From assembly GCA_005656395.1 (NCBI GenBank), contig SRSI01000004.1:372001-436000 (forward strand): 64,000 nucleotides of DNA. Direction: 5' to 3'. The notes under the pieces were generated by a model, which did not search any database, had not been told where the DNA came from, and worked only from the letters and a program-made list of their open reading frames with translations. This document shows positions 22,803 to 35,062 of the stretch, one piece after another; the stretch's first letter is position 1; each line of letters starts with the position of its first letter. Source of the stretch: Strongyloides papillosus (Eukaryota > Nematoda > Chromadorea > Rhabditida > Strongyloididae). The translations under genes and the position numbers were made by a program.

Positions 22803-25800
22803 TATTTTAATCAAATTTAGAAAAATAATTATAATTAAATATTATGATCAATTGTAAACCTAAACACATTCATTTATATTGGAAAATATTAATATTAAAA
22901 GATAGTTTAGCAGAAGATGTTACAATTTTAACTTACTTCGATTTGGATACATGTGATAGGCCAAATCATGATTATAGTAAAGTGTATATGTTTTAATGTA
23001 AAATTTTAAATGATCACATCTTAAGTATATCATTATTTATAAAGAATTTATTATTATTAATAATGTTCATTTAATTTTATTAGCTCTTTTTTTATATATT
23101 TTAACAATCAAACATATAACTAAAAAAATAATAAGGAAAAGATGTATAATATATATTTATATTTAAATATAAAACACAAAAGTTTGTATAATCTATGTAA
23201 TGTGAAAAATGTTTTTTACAAGCTCCATAATATATTATTTTTTTGGTGAGTGGAAATAAAAAAAAGATATTTGATATAAAAATGACTTTAGATTAAGATA
23301 AAATTATTGTGTAAACAAAAGGTTGCGTACATTATACAATATTAAAAAAAGAATGCTTACAATTATGCGTTACTTAGAAATATAAAAAGCAATTAAAATT
23401 ATATAAATCATGTACTTGGTATTCTCGTAATTTTTTCATATTATGATTCATGTACTGGGAATAAAACAAAATATATTCATGTAAAAAAATGTTATGCTTT
23501 GTGCTACAGTAAAATGTATTTATTATGATAATAACACAAAAAATATTTAGATTAGACACCAAAAATTGATATTTTTATTTATTTGTATGCATCATAGAAG
23601 AATAATTTTTTTTTGCTCTAAATATAATTAAGTTTACCAAAAATCTTTCAAAGCTAATATTTTAAAAGTTGTATATTTTAAACGTGCGAGTGAATTTCAT
23701 CAGCATATGGTTATTCAACAGTGATATTTTAAATTTATATGTATGAGAAATCGAAGTTTAAAGAAAGAGAAAAAATTTAAAATTTTGTTTTCCATCCAAA
23801 CATACGATGATTGTAGCTATCTTCTCACTAGTACGACTATCTTATAACATTTATTTTTTCCATTAATTTTTTTAAACTTTTAAGATAAACAATACAAAAG
23901 GATAGATAACGTTTAAATAAAAATTATTGTTTTTTGAAACTTTTTAAACAAACACCTGCTTATAAAGTATCATGAGTCATTTTTAATACCTATCTTTTTT
24001 ATAATAAAAAACAGTTAATTATTTAGTTTTTCATATTGAGAAAATTACAAAAAAATCTTTATACTAAATCATGAAAACTTTTGTTTTACATAAATTAAAT
24101 AATCTTTTCCAAGACTGTCATTTTATATATTAAAATGTGGAAGTTTTCAATGCATAAAATAAGATAAATGTAGATATGTATGTATTTTAAGATATAACCA
24201 TATATAATTTATATTTAAAATGAAAATTGCCATTTTTATTTAAGTATAAAAAAATTTGAAGTACTTCTATATTTTAAGTGTAAATATTAATTTTGTCCAT
24301 TGAAATAATTATCAAAGCAACTGTTTTTGATTTAAATACTTACAAACGAGGTTGGAAAAATAAACTATTCCTGATTATTGTCTTTCGATATATATGTTAT
24401 TATGTAAAATTATACTTTGCAATAATTTATATTTATTAAAATTTTAATATTTTTAATCACACATTTCCCTTAAGTTTTAACATAATATTTTTAAAAATAT
24501 CGTCAGTGTTTAATATATTGAAACTAAGTATAAAATTTTATGTCTCCATTTTTGAACAAAATTTAACATACTCATTTCATTAAAATTTCTTTTTTCAATT
24601 TAGTATTTATTCGTTTTTTATAAGTTACAAGGAAAAAAAATTAAAGGCATATCTTATTGTTGTATAATATGTAAAAGTACTAATATTACTAAATTAATTA
24701 CAACTATACGATTATTCATAAATTACATTAAGTCATTTAGCAGCAAAGTCAGTAACTTGTTATCAATGTTTCTGCATAAAACAAAATTTTTATTTTATAT
24801 TGAGATGACAATCAATAATAATGATATGAGAATGTTAGCTATACAAATTCATCTTCAATTTAATTTATTTCCCACTGAATAACAATATTATTGAATTTAC
24901 TCTGAGTTAATAAAAACAGTATGTTAATTATTTTTTCATATGATTTTATCTTAATTTTGTTATCAATAGTACTTTAAATGAACTCTTTTTTTTCGCTATC
25001 AAAATAACAATTGTAGGGGGAAAATATTTTTATTTTTAAGTCTATTTTGAATATGATATTACTTAAAATAACCTTTTATTACTTTTACAAGAGCAAAAAA
25101 TATTTATAAGTAAAGTAAAATTTTTCTTACTTAGAAATATATAATTTTAAGAATGTTAAATATTTTTTACAACTTATTTTGTTTATTTATTTTTTCATTA
25201 GAATAAAAATTAAAAGATTGTGAAGTTTCTTGATGTAATGTATGTTAAAAAAATAATTGTACAATGTCACGTCGATTTATATTCTTATCTTTTTAAAGGC
25301 TTTAACGTATTTTTTTGCAATTTTTTACTGTAATGTTATATATAACTACAAAATATATTGATGCATCTTAAAAGGTAAACAGTTTTGTATTCCCGTTTTG
25401 CTGATAAAACAAAGAAAAATGTATATATATTTGTAAGCAGGAATGTTAGAAGATGAAGAAAAAATATTTAGGATTTTATTTTAATTTACCTACAACATAT
25501 ACGTGTTAGGCATTATCACAATGCAAAGTTATAAAGTATAGAAAATATTTATCTTTTCAACTTTCATAATGTTTCTTTATCATATAATTTTTTTTCCTTG
25601 TCTAGTAGATAAATTGATATTTTAACTATTTATATATATTATCATTATATAATATTTTCTATTTATCATTTTAATAATTGACATTTATTGTTGAACTATG
25701 GTACATTTTCTGTCAATTTTTAATAAAATAATAGTAGTAAAAAAGCAAAAAATGTCATTATAAAGACGATTGTTTGATATATTTTTTTATATTTTATCAT

Positions 25801-26177
25801 TCTTTATTATTTTGTAAATGTCTTTATACATATGTATATATATATAGTAGCTAGAAAATGACATTAAACAAAAATTAATAACATTTATTCACAGTTATAT
25901 TATTGTATAATCATTCCTTTCAGCTTATTTTTATTGTTTTTTTCTATTTTTATCAAAATTCATCTTAGTTATTATAAAGAGTTTAATATAATGCTATTTA
26001 AGAATAAAATGTTTCCTAACTTTCTTTCATATTTAAATATATTCTATTAAGTATACTAAGAAACAAAAATTTACTTATATTTTATTAGTTCTTAATTAAA
26101 ATTACTAGTTTAAATTATAGTATTAAAGCAATTATAATTCAAATTTTACCTTACTCCTTTGTTTCTAGCTTTTTGAT

Positions 26178-27903
26178 ATGGCTCCATCAAGATGTGCTCA
26201 TGAGTTGTCATCAAAAAAAAAAATAATTAGAATTGAAAAATTAATGGCATTTTGCAAAAAAGGAACTAAAGAAGACGTATGTTTTATTAATTTAATTAAA
26301 ATTTTTATTGGTATTCTTTAATTAAGCTTTCATCAAAATTGTATGAGGTTTGGGGAGATACGCAAGCTTCAATTACTGATATAAGACTATTATTTGCTCT
26401 TGGAGCCGATCCATCTTCATTATTTGATGGAAATTATGGAGAATATAAATTAAATGAACGCAAAGAAAATGGTACTGTATGTCGTTCTTGTGCCACCAAA
26501 TATGAAAGTTTTCTAGAGCATTCTACATCTATTTATGAAGCGCAATTTAAATCGGTATGTTTATAATATTCTATAATTCTTAAAAAAGATTTATTTATTA
26601 TTAATTTAACTAAAATAAATAATTTATTTTATTACCATATGTTTTTTTTTGTTAAAAAAAATTTTCTTTCAGACTCCAATAAAATTGGATAGTAAAGATA
26701 ATGCATCCTCATGTGCGTCAACAAATTCAACAATGACAACATCAACTAATGTTTCAATTAATGTGAGTGATGCTAAATATATTGCTTTATCATTAGATGG
26801 TGGTGGAATGAGGGGACTTGTTTCAGTTATCTGTCTCCTTTTTGCATCACGACGAATATTTGGTGATGAATCGTTGGTAAATTTTGTAAATTGGACTATA
26901 GGAACATCAACTGGTTCACTTCTAGCATTATCTTTAGCAAAAGGCCACACATTAACAGAAGCATTTTTCAATTATTGGGATGTGAAAAATGAAATATTCC
27001 TTGATAAATCAACTATGGCTAGATTATTTGGTAATGTTGTGGATAAACAAACAGCGAATGTTGAAAATGTCTTAGAACGTACATTTCCATCCGATACATT
27101 TACATTTAAAAAATACCCAAAAAGATTAACTGTTCCTGCCCTAGATATATCAATGACTCCAGCCAAATTGCACATCTTTCGTAATTACTCATACGGGAAT
27201 AACGATGAATTTGAAGACGTAACTTTTAAGGATGCCGCAAGAGCTTCTGGTGCTGCACCAACTTATTTCCATCCTCATATTATGGGTAATAAAAAATTTG
27301 TTGATGGAAGTTTGGCAGCCAATTGTCCTTTAAATGTTTTATTTAAAGTAATTTTTTCATACTACATAATATAAATAATTTATATATATGTTTTAGGAGT
27401 ACGATAGATGCCTTCAAAATAAACAAGATTGCACTCTTGCATGTATTATTTCTATAGGAACCGGTGAACCAGAAGAAACAAATCGTCGTTATAAAACAGG
27501 AAATAGTATTAAAAAACGTACACAACACTTAGGACATGTCACAGAATTACTTCTTGAACAGGTTGTTGGATATGAAAAATCTATTCTTGAATGTTGTGAA
27601 GATAGATGTCGTGCCAATAACATTCCATTTTTTAGAATTAACCCAACAGGTATATCTGACAGAATTGATCAGATAGATAATGGTAAATTAACTGATATGA
27701 TATGGAAAACTTTATTGTGGTTGAATAATTCAAGAGATCTTATTGATAAACTTGGAGTAACCCTTAAAGAGATATATGAAAATAAAAATGAAAATTTAAC
27801 ATCATCACAATTATTTTTTAATGAAAATGATATTTTAAGAGAAAACTCACCATCCCTATCAAATAAATTTGGAAGAAGAAAGAGAAGTAACACAATATTA
27901 TAG
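26178..27903 (+). CDS. patatin-domain calcium-independent phospholipase A2 (iPLA2, group VI-like)
   Basis: Four exons (26178-26276, 26327-26554, 26673-27347, 27397-27903), all in phase 0, give 502 residues. The patatin core starts with LSLDGGGMRG (oxyanion loop GGGMRG at res 152-157), then GTSTG with the nucleophile Ser188, then FVDGS with the dyad Asp320. Between them, KLHIFRNYSY and SGAAPTYF match the PLA2G6/iPLA2-beta branch rather than plant patatins. These enzymes cut the acyl ester of phospholipids without calcium, for membrane remodelling and lipid signalling. The N-terminal 109 residues include RLLFALGADPSSLF and a CRSCATKYESF segment but no full ankyrin array, so it is shorter than vertebrate iPLA2-beta. 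There is no signal peptide, so it is probably cytosolic or membrane-associated. The last 60 residues are polar and end in a basic RRKRS stretch. Confidence 0.88.
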
Positions 27904-28021
27904 ATTTAAAAAATTTATTTTTTCTATAGTATATTAATATTTTTATTTGTTAACAGGGAAAAAAACTATTCATTTATAAAAAAAAGATAGTTCTTTAAAT
28001 AAAATTATGGTATAAAATTTA

Positions 28022-29701
28022 TCATTGCGAAAATTTTTTAAATCCATTATTTGTATTAATAAATACATGTTTTTTCATACTTCTTAAGTACCATGGTATT
28101 TTTTTACCATTAACATTTTGTTTATCTTCTGATTTTTTTATTACATCTTCTCTTGGAATATTTACTTTTTTTGAAATTATTGGAGTAGTATGAGTAGTGG
28201 TAGTTGTTATTGGTGGCGGTGTTTGATATTCAATAGAAAATTCATAATCTTCTAAATTATCCTCGGTAGAAGTAACTTTCTCTTTACTTTCAATATCTTT
28301 TTCAACTATTTTTGGTGATAAAATACTATGATCATTGTCATTTTGATTACTTAAAAAAGTCAATAGATCTTTTTCAATATTGTTGTATTTTATGGTGGTT
28401 GATTGTGGTTGAATTGAAAAAACATCGTTTGAATTAAATGATTGATGAATTATTGGGGTATTATTAACAGGTAAACTTGAAATTATTTTGGCTAAAAGTT
28501 CTATTTCATTGCTAAGTACCGTACCCTTCTTAATATTATTTATTCTTCTTTCATCATCATAAGGTGCACTTGTTAAAATTTTATTATTCTCCTTCCTTTG
28601 ATTAAGTTTATGATATGGTTTTGGTGAAGTAATATCAATATATGAATAAGTATTTTTTTGATTTTCATATACAATTGGCTTAAATGTTGTTGTAGTTAAC
28701 AAATTTCTATAATTTTTTGTTATCATATCAGGAAATACTTTCTCCAGTATTTTCTCCGCTTGTTTTAAATTATCACTATTTTTGTGCATTTTTCCGTTTA
28801 ATGTATTTATAAATTCATTATTGGTATTTTGATCATTCAAATGTGTAAATAGAAGTTTTTCTTTAATAATATTTGAAATAATATTAGTATTTTTGTTTAT
28901 GAATGGTTCTATCTTGTTAACTTTTTTCTCATATAAATGTCTACCGTTATTATATTTGAAAAAATTTTTAACATTAGCAATACTTTCAATAGATGCATGA
29001 CAAACAATTGGAAATGTTGGTTCAAAAGCAACAGATTGAAAGTCGCTGTAAAATGATGCGGCATCAGACCCACAATTTTTATAAATTTCAAGAGTTGTAC
29101 ATAAATTTTGTGTACTTATCCAAGTTCGCATATGACAAAAGACATTGCCTTTTTGATGTTCACAATTTTTTCTGAAAATAAAAATACGTTTTTATTACAA
29201 TATCAATAATTTAATAAATAAAACTTACGCGCAAGAAGTAAGTGTTGAATATAATCTTGGTTCATCAATCTCACATTTATTTGCTATAGGCTTGTTAATT
29301 ACATAATTTATACATGATCCTTTACTTAATAAAATTTTTTGATTCCCCAAAGAAAATGGTGAACATAAAAAATCAATTGACTTTCCTACACTGTTTAGCA
29401 TTCTTCTTTGTTTTTGACTTCCACACTGTGAAATTTTTTCTCTAAAACATGGTAATGTATTTGTGTATGCTTTACAAGTCTTCAACAATTTTGTTTCACT
29501 ATCAATTGAATATATAATATTTGCTATATTTCTATCGAAAATTACTCCATTTAATTTTAATTGTATAATACATCCAATGAATGCACTTTGAGGGCATTCC
29601 AATTCTTCATGTTTGTTAATAATACCATTCAATTTTATAGTTAGTAGTTGAATGAATAAAAATATTAAATTTAATGCTAATGGTTTTAAAATATTAGACA
29701 T
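28022..29701 (-). CDS. secreted cysteine-rich protein (CPG4/DUF19-like) with long Ser/Thr/Asn-rich tail
   Basis: Exons 29701-29229 and 29171-28022 (57-nt intron, phase 2) give 540 residues. The ATG at 29701 is followed by a clear signal peptide (hydrophobic to about res 22). The in-frame codons before it only reach a GTG. Residues 35-220 hold more than a dozen cysteines spaced like nematode secreted chondroitin proteoglycan 4/DUF19 domains, including ECPQSAFIGC, KTCKAY, LCSPF, NKCEID, SCAKNCE, NLCTTLEIYKNCG and IVCHAS. The rest is low-complexity, rich in N, K, S and T, with a threonine run and short TTT/TTI blocks that could carry O-glycans. I see no catalytic motif. Likely an extracellular matrix or body-fluid protein. 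The domain name is from cysteine spacing only. Confidence 0.6.
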
Positions 29702-30318
29702 ATTTTTATGAGTATTAAAATAAAGAATTAACACTATTTAGTAATTCGTAAATTTATTGTGATAAGTTATTGAAACTTTCACTAGGTTTTGTATACAATT
29801 ATGGCAATTGTTGAGTGACAGCATTATTTAAGCAAATATGGATGATACATATTGAAAAGTATCATTGACAGTCTTCTTACTTATCAATCGTCTATTCTTT
29901 ACTTCTTCAATCACAATTTTCTTTACAAAAAGGAAAAATATTTGTTTTGATTAAGTAAAGTAAGATTATTGCTCCTATTATATTTCCTCATAATTTATAT
30001 TTACAGTAAGTGTTTGAAATGTATTAATAAAAATATATGAATTTTAGTATAAATTAATATAACGTTATCTTTCATTAGATACACAAGTAAGAAGGAAAAT
30101 ATAGTTTAAAATTACTAATAATTATGTATGTTTGTAATTAAAAATAACCGTAAAATTGAATTAAAATTTTTGAATATTATCAAAGATTATTAAATTTTAT
30201 CATAATTATATAGAGGATAACAGTAAGCCGCACCTGTAGAATGATAAGAAATTGTGATCATGTCATATAAATATCAAAGATATTTTATTTGTATAATTAA
30301 TTTCATTTTAAAAGAATT
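29702..30318. promoter_or_regulatory. divergent promoter with TGATAA (GATA-factor) sites
   Basis: This 617-bp gap separates two divergent genes for secreted proteins. TGATAAG occurs at 29760-29766, its complement CTTATCA at 29880-29886, and TGATAAGA at 30242-30249. In C. elegans TGATAA sites bound by ELT-2/ELT-7 drive intestinal genes, so shared gut expression is a reasonable inference. A small GATGATAC/GTATCATT stem lies near 29850. Confidence 0.4.
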
Positions 30319-30942
30319 ATGTTTACAAATAAATTTATTATTACTTATTTAATTATAATATGTACTCATGGCGTATTATCAAGCAATGTTTATTTTGCAA
30401 TATTTTTCCTTGACAATTCCTTATATGGAAGTTCTTCTCTAGGCAATCAAGTTAGTATTATTAATCAATTTGTTTTAAATAAACCAAATAATGATGACAC
30501 TATGTCCCTTACAATTTTATCCCAAGGCAAAACATCCTTTAATACTTCATTCCATCCAATGGTCATTAATGATTACGGAAACTTTTACAATAATCTCGCT
30601 ACAATAATTTCACAAGAACATGCAATAGGAAATATATCATACTTTCAATTAACTTCGGATGTTGCTGCTAAAAGCCCTTTCTATAATACTAAAATACACA
30701 CACAAAAACCAATTATAGTTTATTTTATTGACTCATACCTTAATAGAATTGAGGATACAAGAAAAATTTTAAATATGATTAATAAATTTTATGGTACCGA
30801 AATTAAGGTTCTTTCAATTATTTTTGATGACACAAAAACATCAGCTGCAACATTTTTGACAAAGAATAAAGACTTTGTAAATGTTAATATGGACTCCAAA
30901 GAAACTGTTAAATGGCTTTATAAACAATATCAAATTCCATAA
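30319..30942 (+). CDS. small secreted protein with degenerate VWA-like fold
   Basis: A single exon of 207 codons. Residues 1-22 are a signal peptide (ending VLSS). The following pattern, a hydrophobic strand ending FFLD followed by NSLYGSSSLG, then MSLTILS, then KPIIVYFIDSY, then IKVLSIIFDD, follows the strand order of von Willebrand A domains found in many nematode secreted proteins. The metal-site signature DxSxS is only partly kept (D-N-S, then no second serine at the required position), so metal-dependent ligand binding is doubtful. There is no membrane anchor, so the protein should be soluble and extracellular. It is divergent from the CPG4-like gene with GATA-type sites between them. 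The family call is tentative. Confidence 0.5.
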   Translation: MFTNKFIITYLIIICTHGVLSSNVYFAIFFLDNSLYGSSSLGNQVSIINQFVLNKPNNDDTMSLTILSQGKTSFNTSFHPMVINDYGNFYNNLATIISQEHAIGNISYFQLTSDVAAKSPFYNTKIHTQKPIIVYFIDSYLNRIEDTRKILNMINKFYGTEIKVLSIIFDDTKTSAATFLTKNKDFVNVNMDSKETVKWLYKQYQIP

Positions 30943-31035
30943 TAACTATTTTTATTATTTATTAATATAATACTTTTTAATAGTATAATTGTTATAAAAT
31001 TCAATTTGTAAATTTTATTAACACAACCATAAATT

Positions 31036-31340
31036 TTAGTTATCATCATTCTGTCTAATTGAAAGATTTTTTCTACAGTTATTATTTTCCTCAATTGCTG
31101 GTAATTCTTCATACTCTGAGACGTTATTTAATTTTTCTTGATATAGCAATCTAAAATATTCTTTATAATACTAAAATATTTTTAAACTTACTTATCGTTA
31201 TATGAGGAACCTCTTATTCCCTCACTACTTTTATTTCTCTCCTTTCTAACATTGGTATTTGAAAATAGCTCATAAAACCAAACAACAAATGCTCCAGCTA
31301 AAGCAAAAGCCAAAATTCCAAAAGATATTATAACAAACAT
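31036..31340 (-). CDS. 87-residue single-pass membrane micro-protein
   Basis: Two exons (31340-31192, 31150-31036) with a 41-nt GTAAGT...TTTTAG intron in phase 2 give 87 residues. The protein starts directly with a membrane span (MFVIISFGILAFALAGAFVV, res 1-20), then WFYELF, then a basic patch (VRKERNK) and an acidic, asparagine-rich tail. This predicts an N-out, C-in small membrane protein with a cytosolic tail. The frame stays open only after splicing, which supports reality. In-frame TAA upstream of the ATG fixes the start. I recognise no family. The gene is tail to tail with the VWA-like gene, with about 90 bases between them. Confidence 0.6.
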
Positions 31341-34300
31341 ATAAAGATTTTTTTACGTTTTTCTAGACAAATTGATAAAGTTAATATTTCGCCTATCAAT
31401 AATAAAGTATGATTTTTTTACCAGGAAATTATGGGTATAACTAAATTTTAAATATTATTGATATATAATCAAGGAGAATTTTATCAGTATATTTAACTTA
31501 TCTTTTTAATTAAGCAAAAATATTTATAAAATGAAATATTTTAAAATTCATCACCAAAAAACTTACTTTAAGCTATTATTTGTCATAAACTTTTATTTGT
31601 ATAAGAGTAATATAAACATGCATTAGCCACATAATGATTATTTTCAAAAAAAAAAATAAATTAAAATTCATGTATTAATAGAGCATCAAAAATATAAGTT
31701 TTTCTATTTTTATTTATCTTGGTATCATTTTTTTGTACTATACAAAGCGAAGATATGTGAGAAAAAAAAGTTCTGGCAACATATAGCATAACTGAAAAAT
31801 TCCAAACTATCAGCTATGCCAACATCTTGCCTGAGCTTCAAATTCAATATCTTTGTCTTTATATATTAATAAATTTTTATTTGCTAATAGTAGAAAAATT
31901 TTCATGAAAAAATATAAAGTACAACCTTTATTAATTAAATAGTAAGGAGATATATATTTATATATCCATCTCTATATATAATTGACATCAAATACTTTTG
32001 AAAATTAAATATTTGATATTTAAAGAATTGTGTTTTTAAAAGTAAAAAAGAAATATTATTAATAAAAATTAATGAGAATAGTATGTATATATTTGTAATA
32101 TAACTAAAGTATATTGATATATAAAAGCGTTATTTAATAGTTCCCAAGTACATGGTTGAAATGATTTTAAAAACATATATGTGTATTTTAAAATTAAGCA
32201 AATAACGTCTTTTAAAAATTATTTTAACATAACAAATAAAATTAACTTTTTTTTTAAGAATTAACTTTAGATAGTTATCAGAAAAATGGAGTTTAATGAT
32301 AAACATTACACCTGATAAATGAAAGAAAATATGGAGACGACATTTTTACTAATATAATATGTAAAGTGAAATTATAACATTAAAATAGCGAAGATTCAGT
32401 TAAATGAATAGAAAAGAATAGTTTACCACGTTTCTAATGACAGTTATAGTTTTTGCAAAAGTGTAATGCTTTTAAGACTAAAATTTAATGAAATGCTCAC
32501 AAACAAATACTACTCTCTATTATAATTGAATTGGTTGGGAAGTTAAGTTTTTGTAAAGAATATATATAACTATTAAGTAGTTTCTCATAATAACTTATGT
32601 AAATATTAGAAGGAAGTCTTCAAAAAATATCATTGCAATTTCTACCATAAATGTACATATGAGATTTACATAAATATTCATGTAATGCTTTTTTTATAAT
32701 ATACAAATTTTAATAACAATAAATTGTTATTTAATGAAACTATCAAAATGTACTATTTATTTTTTCTAAATATTTGATATATAAAAATAATTGGTATAAA
32801 AAAGCTTTTACACTTTTGATAACAAAAATTCTATGTATACATAAAATTTATATACATTAAAAAAGGAGATTAATTTTTTACGACTTTTAATTCTGTAAAT
32901 TTCTATAATATTTTATCACATGAGCAAATGATAAATATGAATTAAATTTTGATTGGGCATATGTTTATATATTAAAATGTATACAAACCAAAAAAAAACA
33001 TTTTTTATTCTAAAATATTTATGATTAATAAAATATATTTTAAACTAAAATGATGTGTATTTTAAAAGAAATTAAATGTCTAACTTTAAAGGATAATTTA
33101 AGTATAATAAAATGATAGTAATATTATAAAGGTGGAGCAGACAAAATTTTGTAAACACTTTAGAACAATTTATATATAGGTGTAAGTTGGTGAAATAAAA
33201 CGAGAACGAAATATAAACAGTTTGAGAGTCTTTTATATCATTATTGTTTGAAGAAAGGTTGAAATTTTAGCACTACCGTGTATATTGTCAAAGCATTAAG
33301 TTATATATATATATAGTTTGTGTATTTAAAGATATGTTTAAATATATATATATATTCACTTAATACAGGTATTTTGTACAACTTGTTTATATGGACCAAC
33401 TCTTTTCTGCTATTTTCTAACGATCATTGTAAAATAAATATGAATATACGTAGAAATAATATATACTTATAAATTAAAAAGTTAAAATATAAGGTAGGTG
33501 TACTATTAAAATGATGTGTGATGGAAATGGATGAATATTATTTAGTGTACTCCCTTTAGGGGAGGGTCTCTAACACAAGGATAAAGAGATTTCATTTTGA
33601 TTATTTATAGAAGTTGATTCATATGTATAAATTTATATAAAACTACTAAAAAGTAGGAACAATGGTGTATTAAATTACAATATAAAGCTAATATTTTAAA
33701 CTGTAACAAGTAGATAATAAACATATTTTAAAGTAACTTTTTTTAAACTAGAAAAAATTGAGTGTATTATATTTGTTAAAAATGAATTTACAATAAACAA
33801 GAGTAATTTAAGAATATAAAATTTTTGGATATAAAATAATTTTCTTAAAAGAAATATTGTCATCTGATAATCTATGCAAAGTTTATATATTTATTAAAAA
33901 GACTTACTTTATTATCTAAAAATTTCTATATAATATAAAAAAATTTATAAAGAAAATAAAAATTTCCAGCATTAAAAGACATTTACATTTTTTATTAATA
34001 TGTAAAAAACAACAATAACAATAATTTATGTATTATTTATTACTTTTTAATACAATCAAAAACATAAAAATTTGATATATAGTCATTGTCAAAGATAAAT
34101 TACATAAATTACTACAACTAATGTACGAATGAAATATACGTAAGTGATCAAGTAATATAAATCAAATTAAACTTTTTATCTTATAGATTTATATTTCATG
34201 TAAAAGTCTACGCATTTCAAATTTAATTTACAAAATGTTTATCTACATAAATAGTCTATTTATAATAGGACAAATAAATTTGTAGTTGTCGTCGTTACTT

Positions 34301-35062
34301 ACTCCTTCATAGGATGCATTTAAAAAATTTTAAAAATTGTTTTATTAATATTATATAGGAAATATATTTTAATGACAATAATAGAGATATTCTATTTTTA
34401 CAATTCAAACTTTATTTAAATGCTAAATTTCATTATTATAAGCATATGTAATTCTTAGAAATAAAGATTATGAGGAAAATCAAATTTATATGTTGCTAAG
34501 CAACAAAATAAATATTATAAGCTATCTATTTTTAGGTAGAGATTTATATATACATTTATAATTAAAAAATTGATGATATTGATGATTGTTATATTGGTTA
34601 AAATCGACAATCATTACAATTAGTAAATGATGAGAAGATTAAATAATGTAAATGTATGTTAGATAATATTTAGGAAGATATCATAAATGCAAATATTGCA
34701 ATTTTTTTTATACTCCCATTATTCATAGATAGATTTGATGACACTACCAATATTAGTCAGGTATACAAACATTTTCCATTAAATATAATATATTAATATT
34801 TTAAACATTATAGTTGGTAAGAGATATTTAATCAAACATAAAGATGAATCATATTTTTAATCAGTGTTTTATATGTTTGTATAATATATTAGTTTTATAG
34901 AAGTATAAATTATGTAATAATGCAAAAATTTTTTAATAATTCTAAATAAAAATTGTGCATATATATACTAATTGGGTATTTAAATTAAAAAATTTATATT
35001 ATAAAATTATTTTTTTATAATCATTATAAAATAAAAAATTTTTATCATCCAATATAAAAAAA
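31341..35062. other. intergenic desert containing miR-72
   Basis: Apart from the miR-72 hairpin near 31749-31855 I see no gene. Minor features: GTTGCTAAGCAAC (34495-34507), which resembles an RFX/X-box palindrome; GATGATTGT with ACAATCATT forming a 9-bp stem near 34574-34610; and a short CTCCC/GGGAG stem near 33552. Confidence 0.6.
31749..31855 (-). ncRNA. mir-72: miR-72 precursor (miR-31/72 family)
   Basis: On the minus strand 31832-31810 reads AGGCAAGATGTTGGCATAGC followed by TGA, identical as I recall to C. elegans miR-72 over its full length. The star arm (about 31793-31770) reads CAGTTATGCTATATGTTGCC and pairs with it through GGCAA, AT, GCATA and CTGA blocks with a few mismatches. The loop is short (TAGTTTGGAATTTTT). 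A basal stem, AAGATAT with ATATCTT at about 31750 and 31850, extends the hairpin as expected for Drosha processing. The mature strand is the 5' arm, as in C. elegans. The seed GGCAAGA defines the miR-31/72 family and predicts targets carrying TCTTGCC in their 3' UTRs. The gene stands alone, 409 bases upstream of the 87-residue membrane-protein gene on the same strand. Confidence 0.92.

Larger units (their letters stand above)
22373..26177. other. intergenic region with small hairpins
   Basis: This is shared upstream space of the divergent M13-like and iPLA2 genes. I see no coding exon. Two compact hairpins near the M13-like promoter are listed separately. Near 22959, GATTTGG and CCAAATC form a 7-bp stem. 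A TTTCTAG acceptor-like site at 26160-26167 just before the iPLA2 ATG could accept a spliced leader. Confidence 0.6.

Noticed and set aside
34303..34319. Minus-strand ATG with GTAAGT donor 17 bases later (MHPMK)
   Set aside because: Too short to weigh, and no compatible acceptor was found. An ATG and GTAAGT together occur often by chance at this scale.
34495..34507. GTTGCTAAGCAAC palindrome resembling an RFX/DAF-19 X-box
   Set aside because: It has a one-base spacer instead of the usual two, and is more than 3 kb from any start codon it could serve.
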